In this document: positions 26,250 to 34,022 of the stretch, piece by piece | Layout of the letters: each line of letters opens with the position of its first letter | Numbering within the stretch: the stretch's first letter is position 1 | DNA from: Haladaptatus sp. DYF46 | GTDB lineage: Archaea > Halobacteriota > Halobacteria > Halobacteriales > Haladaptataceae | Direction of reading: 5' to 3' | NCBI RefSeq assembly: GCF_021083305.1 | Contig: NZ_JAJFAY010000003.1 | Coordinates: 1-64,000, forward strand | Length of the DNA stretch: 64,000 nt | Translations under genes and position numbers: made by a program | The notes under the pieces: generated by a model | Seen by the model: the letters and a program-made list of their open reading frames with translations, nothing else | Databases searched by the model: none | Told to the model about the DNA's origin: nothing

Positions 26250-27464
26250 ATGCCAGACGAACGAATCCGAACGGTCGTTGCGTCGCTCGTCGAGCCGACG
26301 ACCCATAAAGAGCAGAAGCTTCAGAACCTGCAGTCGACCTATCGGGAAGCCCTCTGTGAAGCGTTCGACGCCAACGCAACGACGATGACGGCAGTCAACG
26401 ATATTGTAACGCCCTACGACCTCCCGTACCAAGCGAAGGACGCGTTGAAACGCCATGTTCCAGGCCTCCTCAAGAGCGGGTCAGCAGAGCTCAGCGAGAC
26501 CCAACCGATTCGGTTCACCAACCGAGCGGCGGTGTTCGATCATTCCATCGACCGGACGCACGCATTCTGCTGGGAAGTCCCCCAACCCGGCCGCGGCACC
26601 AACTTTTGGATTCCGCTCGCAATTAATCCAGACCAACGCGAGTGGTGGCTCCAGTTACTCGGCAGCGAGGCTACTGCCGGGCAGTTACAGCTGATCACCC
26701 GGCCACGACAGGCCCACTGGGAACTGCACGTTCCACTCAAACTCCCAACAACGACATCCGAGGTCGATTGCGAGACCTGCACGCCGGTCGGCTTCGACGT
26801 CGGCGAGGCGATTCTCTTGACCGGCTGTGCGCTCCTGGACGGGCGGCCAGTCGATCCGTTGCTCGTGGATGGTGGCAGAGCCCGCCACCTCAACCAGACG
26901 TTGCAGACGACACTCCAACGGCTGCAGGAACGCGATGCCGCAGAGTGGCGAATTGACGAGCAGGCGGCATACTTCCGGAACGCGCTTCGGGACGAGATCG
27001 AGACGGCGACGCGAAACGCTGTGGAGTATGCCGCAGGGTTCAATCAGCCAGTACTCGTCCTAGAGCAGTTGACGTCGATCCAAGACGACCTCGACTTCGG
27101 CCCACAGATGAATCGGCGACTCCATGCGTGGGCTTTCGACCAGTTGCAAACGCGACTCGCGGACAAGGCAGCCGACGCTGGGATTCCTGTTCGGTACGTC
27201 GACCCAGCCTACACATCCCAGATCTGCCATGCGTGCGGGGAGATTGGAACCCGTTCCAAGCAAACGGAGTTCCGCTGTACGAACGACGACTGCTGGGTGT
27301 CTGTTTTTCAGGCCGATATCAACGCGGCGGCCAACATCGCTGGTCGCCTCGATCCGTGGGGTGAGAGCTGTCCCTGGAAACCGGACAGCGATGACACGCT
27401 ACGGAACGGCCGCACCCGTGACAGTACCACAGGACCTCGTGAAAAGAGCCCGTCACAGCGATGA
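26250..27464 (+). CDS. tnpB: TnpB-family RNA-guided endonuclease (IS200/IS605-associated)
   Basis: From ATG 26250 the protein has 404 residues, usual for TnpB. The RuvC-like catalytic acids are all present: Asp183 in GFDVGE, Glu272 in VLEQL and Asp356 in QADINAAANIAGR. A zinc ribbon, ICHACGEIG...CTNDDC, lies between the last two. TnpB cuts DNA under guidance of an RNA transcribed from the 3' end of its own gene and the element right end, and helps IS elements persist. No TnpA (Y1 transposase) gene is nearby, so this is a solitary copy. A T-run hairpin precedes it and a structured noncoding region follows. Confidence 0.9.
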   Translation: MPDERIRTVVASLVEPTTHKEQKLQNLQSTYREALCEAFDANATTMTAVNDIVTPYDLPYQAKDALKRHVPGLLKSGSAELSETQPIRFTNRAAVFDHSIDRTHAFCWEVPQPGRGTNFWIPLAINPDQREWWLQLLGSEATAGQLQLITRPRQAHWELHVPLKLPTTTSEVDCETCTPVGFDVGEAILLTGCALLDGRPVDPLLVDGGRARHLNQTLQTTLQRLQERDAAEWRIDEQAAYFRNALRDEIETATRNAVEYAAGFNQPVLVLEQLTSIQDDLDFGPQMNRRLHAWAFDQLQTRLADKAADAGIPVRYVDPAYTSQICHACGEIGTRSKQTEFRCTNDDCWVSVFQADINAAANIAGRLDPWGESCPWKPDSDDTLRNGRTRDSTTGPREKSPSQR

Positions 27465-27590
27465 CGCTCACGAGTACAGTCCTGAAACCTCAGTATCGCC
27501 TCCTGTGTGAGGCACCGACTCGGTGAGGCTGTCACTCCGGGTGGTCTACCTACGGCCGTAAGTAGGCCCTTGGTTCAGCAAGATTTGGTC
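27465..27590 (+). ncRNA. candidate guide (omega/re) RNA 3' region and right end of the TnpB element
   Basis: In TnpB elements the guide RNA usually overlaps the tnpB 3' end and ends at the element boundary. Here the bases after the stop hold GGTCTAC (27543-27549) pairing with GTAGGCC (27562-27568) around CTACGGCCGTAA, itself nearly palindromic, followed by CTTGGTTCAGCAAG. The boundary and the guide cannot be set without comparing other copies. Confidence 0.4.
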
Positions 27591-28285
27591 ACGTGGAATG
27601 CAATGACTTGCGATGAGAGAGCCTGTCTTGAAAACTGAGAGGCGGTGACTCGTCGCGGGATGGGCACACTCGTGATAGTGCCACGATCCACTGGGAGCCA
27701 AGCGAGAAACCCTCGTGGTTGACGCTTCTGGCGTAGTTGGATCGAAACCCGTTCACATCCTCCTGTGGAGGATATCGTTCCGTCTCGGAACGTGGGATAT
27801 CACTCCGGGTATGCGGGCACTCCTCGATCAGATGGAGTTCGGACGGCACGTACCGCTCGCCGCATTCCGCCCTCCGCGTCGCTCGCGACCGACCATTCCG
27901 GGCGGGCTTCCGCTCCAGTAGGTGCGGTTCCTGCCGGGCTAAAGTGCATGTGCCCTCGACGCCAGCGGGTATCCCCGTCGGTTGCGCCCCTCGCGGGCTT
28001 TCGCGTTCCAGGGCGACAGTCGCCCTGGACACGAACCCGCAGTTCGGGCCGGACACGAGCGGGCATATCCCGCTGGCTACTCGCGTCGGGCGGGTCGCCG
28101 CGCGGTGCTGGTCGTGTCCCTTCGATAGCGCGCTCGCTTCGCGCCCAGAGGACGCTCGCGAAGGCGCAAGCGAGCGCGCGTAGGTGACAGATGCGTTGTG
28201 CAGTGTAGAGATGTGACTCGTGTAGGAGTGAGTGTCGGAAAAGACGCGGTAGGAGACGCGCCTTCGGAATTGTAGGTAAATTCCA
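27591..28285. other. GC-rich, hairpin-dense noncoding region
   Basis: About 700 bases without a convincing gene. From 27843 to about 27897 it resembles the end of repeats R1/R2 (CGCGTCGCTCGCGACCGACC). Strong stems follow: CCAGGGCGA/TCGCCCTGG (28008-28028), AGCGGG/CCCGCT (28058-28074) and a long stem of about 16 base pairs between 28128-28145 and 28163-28179. It could be a structured RNA or a cluster of palindromic repeats. Confidence 0.5.
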
Positions 28286-29146
28286 ATGAGTAGTAAACAC
28301 GCAATCGGTCAAATAGTTTCGGTTGATGAACAGGCGATTGAATGTGACGAGGGACAATCCGAGGTCGTTGCGGAAACACCCGAGCTGCGGCCGTCGGTTG
28401 AGCAGACGATCCAAGGGAAAGTCGATACAAATCATCCGGATGGGGTTGGGCGTGGACTGACGTTAGCGGCAGAAGAGCGATTGGTGGCACGAGAGATGGA
28501 AATCACACGAACGCGTGAGCGGTGGGATCGGACACAGGATTCGAAACGGGAAGTGCAGTGTCAGCGAGCATCGAAAGCAGTGAGTCGAGAGCGGCGTTGT
28601 GCGTTCCAGGAGCGAGCGGCAAGCGTGGATCCGTGGTGTGACCCAGAACGAGAAGATCCTCGTGAGGAGTTAGCTCAGGAGGAGTTGGCGGCAGTGAACA
28701 AGCAGGCGATGCGGTTAGCGGAAAAGCTTGATGGGTGGTCACGAGCAGCGATCAGTCGGCGGTTAGCTGAACGCGTCGTGGGTGGGACAGGTGTGATGAG
28801 TGCGGTTGTGGGTGTGTACGAAGAATTGCGGACGGCTCCCGGGCAGGTGATTCCGATCGCGGATGTGCAGGACGTGAATCGGAAGGAAGTAAGCATTGAG
28901 GGGCAAGTTACCCAGCTGTGGACTCCTGGGAGTCCAAAGATCCAACAGGTTGGACTGATCGAAGACGACAGTGGTCGTATCAAATTCACCGTGTGGCGAG
29001 CATCGCAGAAGACGATGGTTCGAGAGGGTGAGACGGTGCAGTTGCGGTCAGTCGCAAAGAACTGGTACGAGGGGCGGGTTTCGGTGGCGGTCACTGGTTG
29101 GTCGACCCTGCATTTCCCTGAGCGCGATCGGTGGTGGGACGTATAG
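28286..29146 (+). CDS. OB-fold single-strand DNA-binding protein (RPA-like, haloarchaeal)
   Basis: The protein has 286 residues. The N-terminal part (about 1-165) is charged and helical. The C-terminal part (about 185-285) is a clear OB fold: KEVSIEGQVTQLWTPGSPKIQQVGLIEDDSGRIKFTVWRAS, then VREGETVQLRSVAKNWYEGRVSVAVTGWSTLHF. The order strand, loop, strand with a D-D-S-G-R turn and an N-W-Y motif matches replication protein A-type OB domains of haloarchaea. It likely binds single-stranded DNA in replication or repair of the element. No partner gene is adjacent, and it has a long structured leader region. Confidence 0.75.
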   Translation: MSSKHAIGQIVSVDEQAIECDEGQSEVVAETPELRPSVEQTIQGKVDTNHPDGVGRGLTLAAEERLVAREMEITRTRERWDRTQDSKREVQCQRASKAVSRERRCAFQERAASVDPWCDPEREDPREELAQEELAAVNKQAMRLAEKLDGWSRAAISRRLAERVVGGTGVMSAVVGVYEELRTAPGQVIPIADVQDVNRKEVSIEGQVTQLWTPGSPKIQQVGLIEDDSGRIKFTVWRASQKTMVREGETVQLRSVAKNWYEGRVSVAVTGWSTLHFPERDRWWDV

Positions 29147-29298
29147 CCAGCTAATGCGATCTTCTTTTTTTGCTACGTGCCGAACCGACCCAAGCCCCGC
29201 CGCCCCACCCTCCGCTCCGTGCTCGCTACGCTGCGCGCGCAGCCACGACCTAAGGACAGTACGCTGGTCTATTGGATTCGAATGATAGAGCAGAATGA

Positions 29299-29345
29299 TG
29301 AGCGCTGCAGGATTTGAACCCGCGGCAACCTGGTCCGAAGCCAAG
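29299..29345 (-). repeat. 3' half of tRNA-Arg(TCG): probable attachment-site scar
   Basis: Read on the minus strand, CTTGG-CTTCGGA-CCAGG is a complete anticodon arm (29345-29329) with anticodon TCG. A 5-base variable loop (TTGCC) follows, then a T arm GCGGG-TTCAAAT-CCTGC (29323-29307) and a 3' acceptor strand AGCGCTCA. The D arm and the 5' acceptor strand are absent. Such 3' halves remain at one end of elements integrated into a tRNA gene. Given the orientation, the intact gene would lie at higher coordinates, outside the window. Confidence 0.8.
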
Positions 29346-29434
29346 CCCTACAAATCAGAACTATTGATCCGTTTCCACCGTATCCAACGTTTGGTGTTTC
29401 TACCCTCGAAAAAGTGGAAGACAACAACTAACTG

Positions 29435-29701
29435 TTATGAGCCCGACTCTAATTCCTTAGCTTCGAGTTCACCAGCAAGGTATGCGATTCCCTGATCAGT
29501 GATTCCGTAGTAGCCCTTTTCTTCATCAACCTTCAGTAGAAGGCCATGGTCGGCGAGTGTTCGCATCCGGTTGCGGACATGAGAGTAGGAGAAGTCGATG
29601 TTATAGGCGACAGCTGCAGGGGGAAGGGCGATAGCATGTTCCTCGAAAAACTCGAGGATAGTATCGTCAGCGTTCGTCATCCATGAGACCCGCGGACGCA
29701 T
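29435..29701 (-). CDS. small winged-helix protein, phiH1-repressor-like
   Basis: Start ATG 29701 (MRPRVSWMTNADD) gives 88 residues; longer upstream frames run through the promoter. The whole protein is a winged helix: DTILEFFEEHAIALPPAAVAYNIDFSYSHVRNRMRTLADHGLLLKVDEEKGYYGITDQGIAYLAGEL. This form is common in haloarchaeal viruses and plasmids, where the phiH1 repressor is the known example. A palindrome 64 bases upstream (29765-29778) is a candidate autoregulatory site. It stands next to the tRNA scar, as regulators of integrated elements often do. Confidence 0.8.
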   Translation of the reverse strand: MRPRVSWMTNADDTILEFFEEHAIALPPAAVAYNIDFSYSHVRNRMRTLADHGLLLKVDEEKGYYGITDQGIAYLAGELEAKELESGS

Positions 29702-29764
29702 ATCCGCGTTAATTCTGGTAGCACGTTTAGTCGCGTCGATAATAGAAAATAGCCATCTATAAAA

Positions 29765-29778
29765 GCTACTGTAGTAGC
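29765..29778. promoter_or_regulatory. palindrome upstream of the phiH1-like repressor
   Basis: GCTACT-GT-AGTAGC, with a third half-site GAGCTAC at 29785-29791. It overlaps an AT-rich promoter region (TCTATAAAAG at 29755-29764), so it is a plausible operator. Confidence 0.55.
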
Positions 29779-29866
29779 CTATATGAGCTACAATTTTATT
29801 AGGATAGAGTAACAAGGATACACCAAGAGCTCACTCGGAATACACTGCGTCTGAAAGGAACGTAGT

Positions 29867-29951
29867 GGATTCGTGCCGTGAACACGAATCCGAGTTGGCT
29901 CTCTACCGAGAGGCCATGTACGTATTCGAGAACATGGGACAAAAATGTCCC
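29867..29951. other. two strong hairpins in the spacer between divergent genes
   Basis: GGATTCGTG (29867-29875) pairs with CACGAATCC (29883-29891), and GGGACA-AAAA-TGTCCC occupies 29936-29951. Both lie between the phiH1-like gene and the gene at 30035, so they could be operators or leader structures of the rightward genes. Confidence 0.5.
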
Positions 29952-30034
29952 GTCCGAGAGCCGCAGCACCCGCCAACCATCATCCACCGGCAGACAAAGC
30001 CATGTTTTTCACACCCACGGAGGGGTGAGGTTCA

Positions 30035-30379
30035 ATGACTAACGACTCCTCACAGACAGAGACGATTCTCAGTCTCGAACCAACCGATTGCATCCAGATC
30101 ACCACCACGAACTGCACACTCACGGGGGTCGTCTATCAGTGCGACCACCGCGAACCAGAACTCACCTGTCGTGGCCCCGAACCGGGTGAGCACATTCTGT
30201 ACGTTGTCACTGCCTGCAATGACCGCTATCGATTGCAGTACCGCTACTACGACGAGATCGAGCACACTGAGACTACCCTCGATCGCTATGGGCGAACACC
30301 AAATGGGCGGTACAGCTGGCTCCGTACTGGTGTGCGTATCCAGGACATCGCCACCCCAACGGGAGGTGAGCAGGAATGA
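30035..30379 (+). CDS. small haloarchaeal protein of unknown function
   Basis: A 114-residue protein, mostly beta by composition: IQITTTNCTLTGVVYQCDHREPELTCRGPEPGEHILYVVTACNDRYRLQYRYY. The repeated strand pattern and short length suggest a small barrel. No family is recognised. The next gene overlaps its stop by four bases (ATGA), and a third follows with overlap, so these form an operon. Confidence 0.6.
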   Translation: MTNDSSQTETILSLEPTDCIQITTTNCTLTGVVYQCDHREPELTCRGPEPGEHILYVVTACNDRYRLQYRYYDEIEHTETTLDRYGRTPNGRYSWLRTGVRIQDIATPTGGEQE

Positions 30380-30768
30380 CGACCACCCAGCGTGCAATCG
30401 TCCCGCGGCCGTTGACCCCACGCGACACCAACGCACTCACCCACCAGCTCTCGGCAGGAGATCGTGTTCGCATCACGACGACCAAACAACCCCGAACGAT
30501 GCTCACAGTGAGCGAGACGCATCCATCGACCAGCCACACACCACAGCTGGTCTTGACGGCGCCACCGAATACGACTGCACAGCACGCGACCTACCATTGT
30601 ACGGCTTTCCAGTCCGACGCTCCCATGACTGTTATCGAGTATACCCACACTCACAGTGACACGACTGTCCGCTGTCTCGGGTCACTTACCACCATCGCTC
30701 ATTTTCCTCGGCTCTCAACGTCAGCAGACGACACTATGACCAAAACGGAGGTGCGTGCCAATGAGTAA
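30376..30768 (+). CDS. small Thr-rich haloarchaeal protein of unknown function
   Basis: A 130-residue protein with the same overall character as its upstream neighbour (RVRITTTKQPRTMLTVSETHP, then strands and RCLGSLTTIAHFP). The pair may be distant paralogs, since both combine an ITTT strand motif with a second half of beta strands. It overlaps the upstream stop by four bases and the downstream start (30761) by eight. Confidence 0.55.
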   Translation: MTTTQRAIVPRPLTPRDTNALTHQLSAGDRVRITTTKQPRTMLTVSETHPSTSHTPQLVLTAPPNTTAQHATYHCTAFQSDAPMTVIEYTHTHSDTTVRCLGSLTTIAHFPRLSTSADDTMTKTEVRANE

Positions 30769-31672
30769 CACCACTGTTTCCGGAGCATCCAGGAGTCTCG
30801 ATGGCGACAACCCATCGGTCAGCGACCTCATTGATCATGTCCAGACGCTGACTGACCGCATCGACAACTTCGAAGCAGACGTGGCCAAGAAAGACGAACA
30901 GATCAAAGATCTCCATGCCGACCTCGAACAGAAAGATACCCGGATTGAGGAACTTGAAGAGCGAGTAGAAGATTTAGCCAACAAAGTAGACGACGCAAAA
31001 GCCCATCGGACGGCCATTACCCGCAAAGCAGAGACTTGCGACGAACGGATCGATGAACTCCAAGCCCGTGAGTTCGAGAAAGGTGCCCACTTACTCGCCA
31101 AGAACGTCGACGAAGACCGGATCATCGTTGCGGGGAACAGACTCGAACGCATCACCAAAGACGACGGCAACACCTACTTTCGACTCCCTGGTGAGGAAGA
31201 CGCGCTCGGTCGTGGTGGTGCAGTCGCGCATTCGACAGCCGATCTCTTACCGATCCAGCGGCTGGCTCGCTATGATGACGAGATGCTGGCGTCGGTAACG
31301 AATCGCAAGCCCGACGAACTCGCGGGGAAGGTATGGCGCGAGCGCGATGAGGCCGGTCGCTATTCACTCTGGTCGACGGGCAGTGGAGAGATCCGAGCCT
31401 ACCTTGATGCGTCAGAGCTGGCTGATTGGATTCGCCTGAAAGAGTCCGGTGTGAGCAAGAAATACTCGCAAGAACTTGCCCGGCGGACGATAGACGCGAT
31501 GCATGAACTCTCGCACGGACGGCTCGGGAAAATCAAGCGTCAACGATCGAAGGACGGACTGAGCTACCAAGAGACTCGTCTCGTCCTCAAGGCCGATGTC
31601 GAGCTTCCCGGTGAAGTGAACAGCAAAACTACGGACGACGGTCCGACCACAGACGGGGTTGCCGGAGAGTAG
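30761..31672 (+). CDS. coiled-coil protein of haloarchaeal mobile elements
   Basis: Start ATG 30761 (MSNTTVSGASRSLDG), 303 residues. Residues about 20-110 are a strong coiled coil (LIDHVQTLTDRIDNFEADVAKKDEQIKDLHADLEQKD...). A globular part at about 110-285 follows, with RITKDDGNTYFRLPGEEDALGRGGA and a basic stretch ELARRTIDAMHELSHGRLGKIKRQRSK that could contact nucleic acid. The type is common on haloarchaeal plasmids, with no known function. A decayed fragment of a relative lies at 33054-33180. Confidence 0.7.
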   Translation: MSNTTVSGASRSLDGDNPSVSDLIDHVQTLTDRIDNFEADVAKKDEQIKDLHADLEQKDTRIEELEERVEDLANKVDDAKAHRTAITRKAETCDERIDELQAREFEKGAHLLAKNVDEDRIIVAGNRLERITKDDGNTYFRLPGEEDALGRGGAVAHSTADLLPIQRLARYDDEMLASVTNRKPDELAGKVWRERDEAGRYSLWSTGSGEIRAYLDASELADWIRLKESGVSKKYSQELARRTIDAMHELSHGRLGKIKRQRSKDGLSYQETRLVLKADVELPGEVNSKTTDDGPTTDGVAGE

Positions 31673-31981
31673 CGTGGTCGGGACGAAAACACGCCCGAGA
31701 GGGACACAAATCTAACACAAACACCAACGCAAACGCGGTCATGGACGTCCCGAATTGACACAGTTCGGGACAGACGCCGTATGGCTACTTGTGAGTATGG
31801 TAGTTGTATCGGCGTCTATCGGCGTCTATCGGCTAGAAACTAGCGGGAGGGGGAGAGCTGATACCGGCCACCGCGTCTGTGGTCGGAGCGGGACACCGAA
31901 ATCCCGTGATTGCTTGAGTGCTACGTCTGATTCGCAACAGTGGGGGAAGGTTTCTTAGGCTGGCACACAAATGGCTATGTA

Positions 31982-32125
31982 ATGAGTATCTTAGCGAGCG
32001 ACTTCACGGATCTGACGAAAACCACCGATGAAAAAGCGCGATTAGGTGACGCGCTTGCTGGCGAAGCAAGCGAGCTTGACGTGGATTCTGTTGCTGCGGT
32101 TCGGGAGCTACGGGAACGCGAATGA
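31982..32125 (+). CDS. VapB-type antitoxin
   Basis: From ATG 31982 the protein has 47 residues: MSILASDFTDLTKTTDEKAR followed by LGDALAGEASELDVDSVAAVRELRERE. It lacks a clear DNA-binding domain and looks like a short antitoxin tail, ending in an acidic helix. The toxin start overlaps its stop (ATGAGG at 32122). The upstream in-frame start at 31940 is unlikely because it adds residues unlike the family. Confidence 0.65.
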   Translation: MSILASDFTDLTKTTDEKARLGDALAGEASELDVDSVAAVRELRERE

Positions 32126-32520
32126 GGTATTTTGTCGATACGAATATTTTCATTGCGGCACTTACAGATGAACCGAACCGAGGAGATGTTGCAGTTGACT
32201 TCTTGAACCACGAGGCAGACTTCTACACTTCGCTGCTGAATGTGATGGAGTTGCGGAGTGTTCTTGGCAAAAAGAAGCAGCTCAAACAAGAGCGTGTGGC
32301 CGAATTGGAGCGACGGGTTACATCCCAGGTTGAAATTGTCGTTCCGGATGCATCCGATATACTTGCTGCAAATAAACGACATCAGGAAACTCTACTCTAT
32401 CCGATGGACTGTCTTATTTTGGCGTGTGCCGAGAGCCAAGACACGACATTAGTCTCGTTCGACAAGGAGCTCATTGAAGCAGGAGCGCGCTCACCGGAAG
32501 AAATTATCGACGGTTCATAG
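32122..32520 (+). CDS. vapC: VapC-type PIN-domain toxin
   Basis: A 132-residue PIN-domain protein with acidic active-site residues in order: Asp6 (YFVDTNIF), Glu43 (NVMELRS), Asp96 (YPMDCLILACA) and Asp114 (VSFDKEL). VapC toxins are ribonucleases that cleave tRNA or rRNA when the VapB partner is lost. Overlap with the antitoxin gene supports a functional type II module. No missing residue was found. Confidence 0.88.
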   Translation: MRYFVDTNIFIAALTDEPNRGDVAVDFLNHEADFYTSLLNVMELRSVLGKKKQLKQERVAELERRVTSQVEIVVPDASDILAANKRHQETLLYPMDCLILACAESQDTTLVSFDKELIEAGARSPEEIIDGS

Positions 32521-32586
32521 ATAACGTCATCGAACCGGTAAACATTGGCGTTTGCTTCGTTTTAACGCAAATAAAAGCACCAGCAA

Positions 32587-32886
32587 GTCGAGGACAAATA
32601 TCTGAATGTTCTCGAGCACGCAAAGAACGTCGTCAAGACAAACGATGTGATGGTCGCACGATTGGGCTACCGTGAAGTCGCAACGCACTATGGCTGTGCG
32701 TACACAAACGACGGCTATCGTGTGATGGAAGAGATGTTCGAGCACGTTCCCGGTGTGACCGACAAGGAATCTCGAACGCTGTGTGTGGACGACGCCATGG
32801 GTGTTGGTGGCCATCACATCGAGATTAGGTTCGTGCATCCCGACTTAGCCGGATGGATGCGAGCCCATGAGGCGAACGCGGAATGA
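32587..32886 (+). pseudogene. 5'-truncated fragment of an unknown gene
   Basis: The frame is open from a stop near 32572 but has no start until ATG 32647. Protein-like sequence (QVEDKYLNVLEHAKNVVKTN) begins before that ATG, so the 5' end appears to be lost. The rest reads ARLGYREVATHYGCAYTNDG and continues to MRAHEANAE. No domain is recognised. It lies in debris between VapC and a secreted protein gene. Confidence 0.45.
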
Positions 32887-33053
32887 AACGGAGGACACTA
32901 ATTATAGCGTTGTAATCACGGGGGGTTGCAGAACTCCCTCTTGGAACAAGCCACCATACGAGATTCACACCGCACTGCCGGTGAAACATGGTGGTACTAG
33001 TCGGTTGGGTACGGTGGAGTGCGTCTATTCTGCGACTCGAACAGGATGCTGCA

Positions 33054-33180
33054 AGCCACTGTTCGCTCTGGTCAAAGGAGAGCGGTGAAACTCGTACCGA
33101 TCCCGATGTCACCAACCTCGCAGAGTGGATCCGGCTGAAAGAGGACGGTATGAGCAAGAAATACTCACAAGAACTCACTT
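33054..33180 (+). pseudogene. fragment of a relative of the coiled-coil protein at 30761
   Basis: One frame encodes CSLWSKESGE...LAEWIRLKEDGMSKKYSQEL. This matches YSLWSTGSGE...LADWIRLKESGVSKKYSQEL in the intact protein about 1.7 kb upstream. Neither end of the gene is present, so it is a decayed duplicate. Confidence 0.7.
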
Positions 33181-33294
33181 CGCCAAAGTGCAGAGCTAAT
33201 TGGGTATCCAGCTCACATCTTCTATGATATTATTCTAACTATTGGCCTGAAGATTAACAAGCTCCTCTCAGAGTGATCTATCTGTAGAGTACTC

Positions 33295-33531
33295 ATGTTC
33301 CGAACAATCCTTACGGCACTCTTCATGCTCTGTGTCATCAGTACGGCAGTCACACCTGCTGTTGGGGCACCCAGTACTCAGGCATCCCTTCAGACAGAAC
33401 AGCCGATGAGTTTGCAGGGGTGGCTTGATACTATTGCGGATCTGCTGCACCAGCTTGACCGTGTACTTGACAATCTGGCACAAGTCATGGAGCATTTCGG
33501 TGAGAGTGGCGAATCTGAAGCCGGCGATTAG
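33295..33531 (+). CDS. small secreted protein
   Basis: A 78-residue protein with a Sec-type signal peptide (MFRTILTALFMLCVISTAVT, then PAVGA) and probable cleavage after Ala25. The mature part is a short amphipathic helix (LQGWLDTIADLLHQLDRVLDNLAQVMEHF) with an acidic tail. No family is recognised. It could be a membrane-active peptide or a surface component, but nothing in the neighbourhood decides this. Confidence 0.6.
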   Translation: MFRTILTALFMLCVISTAVTPAVGAPSTQASLQTEQPMSLQGWLDTIADLLHQLDRVLDNLAQVMEHFGESGESEAGD

Positions 33532-34022
33532 CGTATCCTCGTTACATAACCTGAGTGCAGATTTTGAGGCGATTAAGTGATCGCACTCAGGAGTCCTACT
33601 CAACAGAATGGCTGCAACCCAAATTTAAGATACTCTCTCGATTCCGCTCGATTTTCGATTTACGACAGCCCAACGGCGACAGTATCCTCGTCATAACCAA
33701 CCATCAGATGGTTTGCGAAGGCAACCGACTGTGTCTCGGATGTGGGCGGTGAAGAGTCTTGAACGGAGCTAGTAAACACGCAGTACTCAACTGCGCCGAC
33801 TCTAGTTATGCAGAGAGTTCGAGAGACAATAAGAAAGCAGCAGGCAGCTCTCGGTTTGGCAAGCATACCTGAGAGGGATGAGAAAAGGCATGACGGGGCT
33901 TAGAGAGTATACTCACGCTAGCAGTGCTAAGGGAGACAGAACAAAACACCTAGACGAAGTATGGCAACTATGGCTGAGTCACTTATAGATCACGCCCACA
34001 AAATAAGGGATTCCGACTGTAA
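33532..34022. other. intergenic, no gene seen
   Basis: About 490 bases between the secreted-protein gene and the GT4 gene. Reading frames are short and without recognisable motifs. No strong hairpin or repeat was identified. Confidence 0.45.

Noticed and set aside
29295-29495. Open frame starting MMSAAGFEPAATWSEAKP on the plus strand
   Set aside because: The GFEPA...WSEA peptide is the translation of the reverse complement of a tRNA T arm and anticodon arm. The DNA folds as a tRNA-Arg 3' half, so it is not a protein gene.
30035-30768. Toxin-antitoxin reading of the two overlapping small genes
   Set aside because: Neither protein shows a nuclease, RHH or HTH motif; the overlap alone is not enough.
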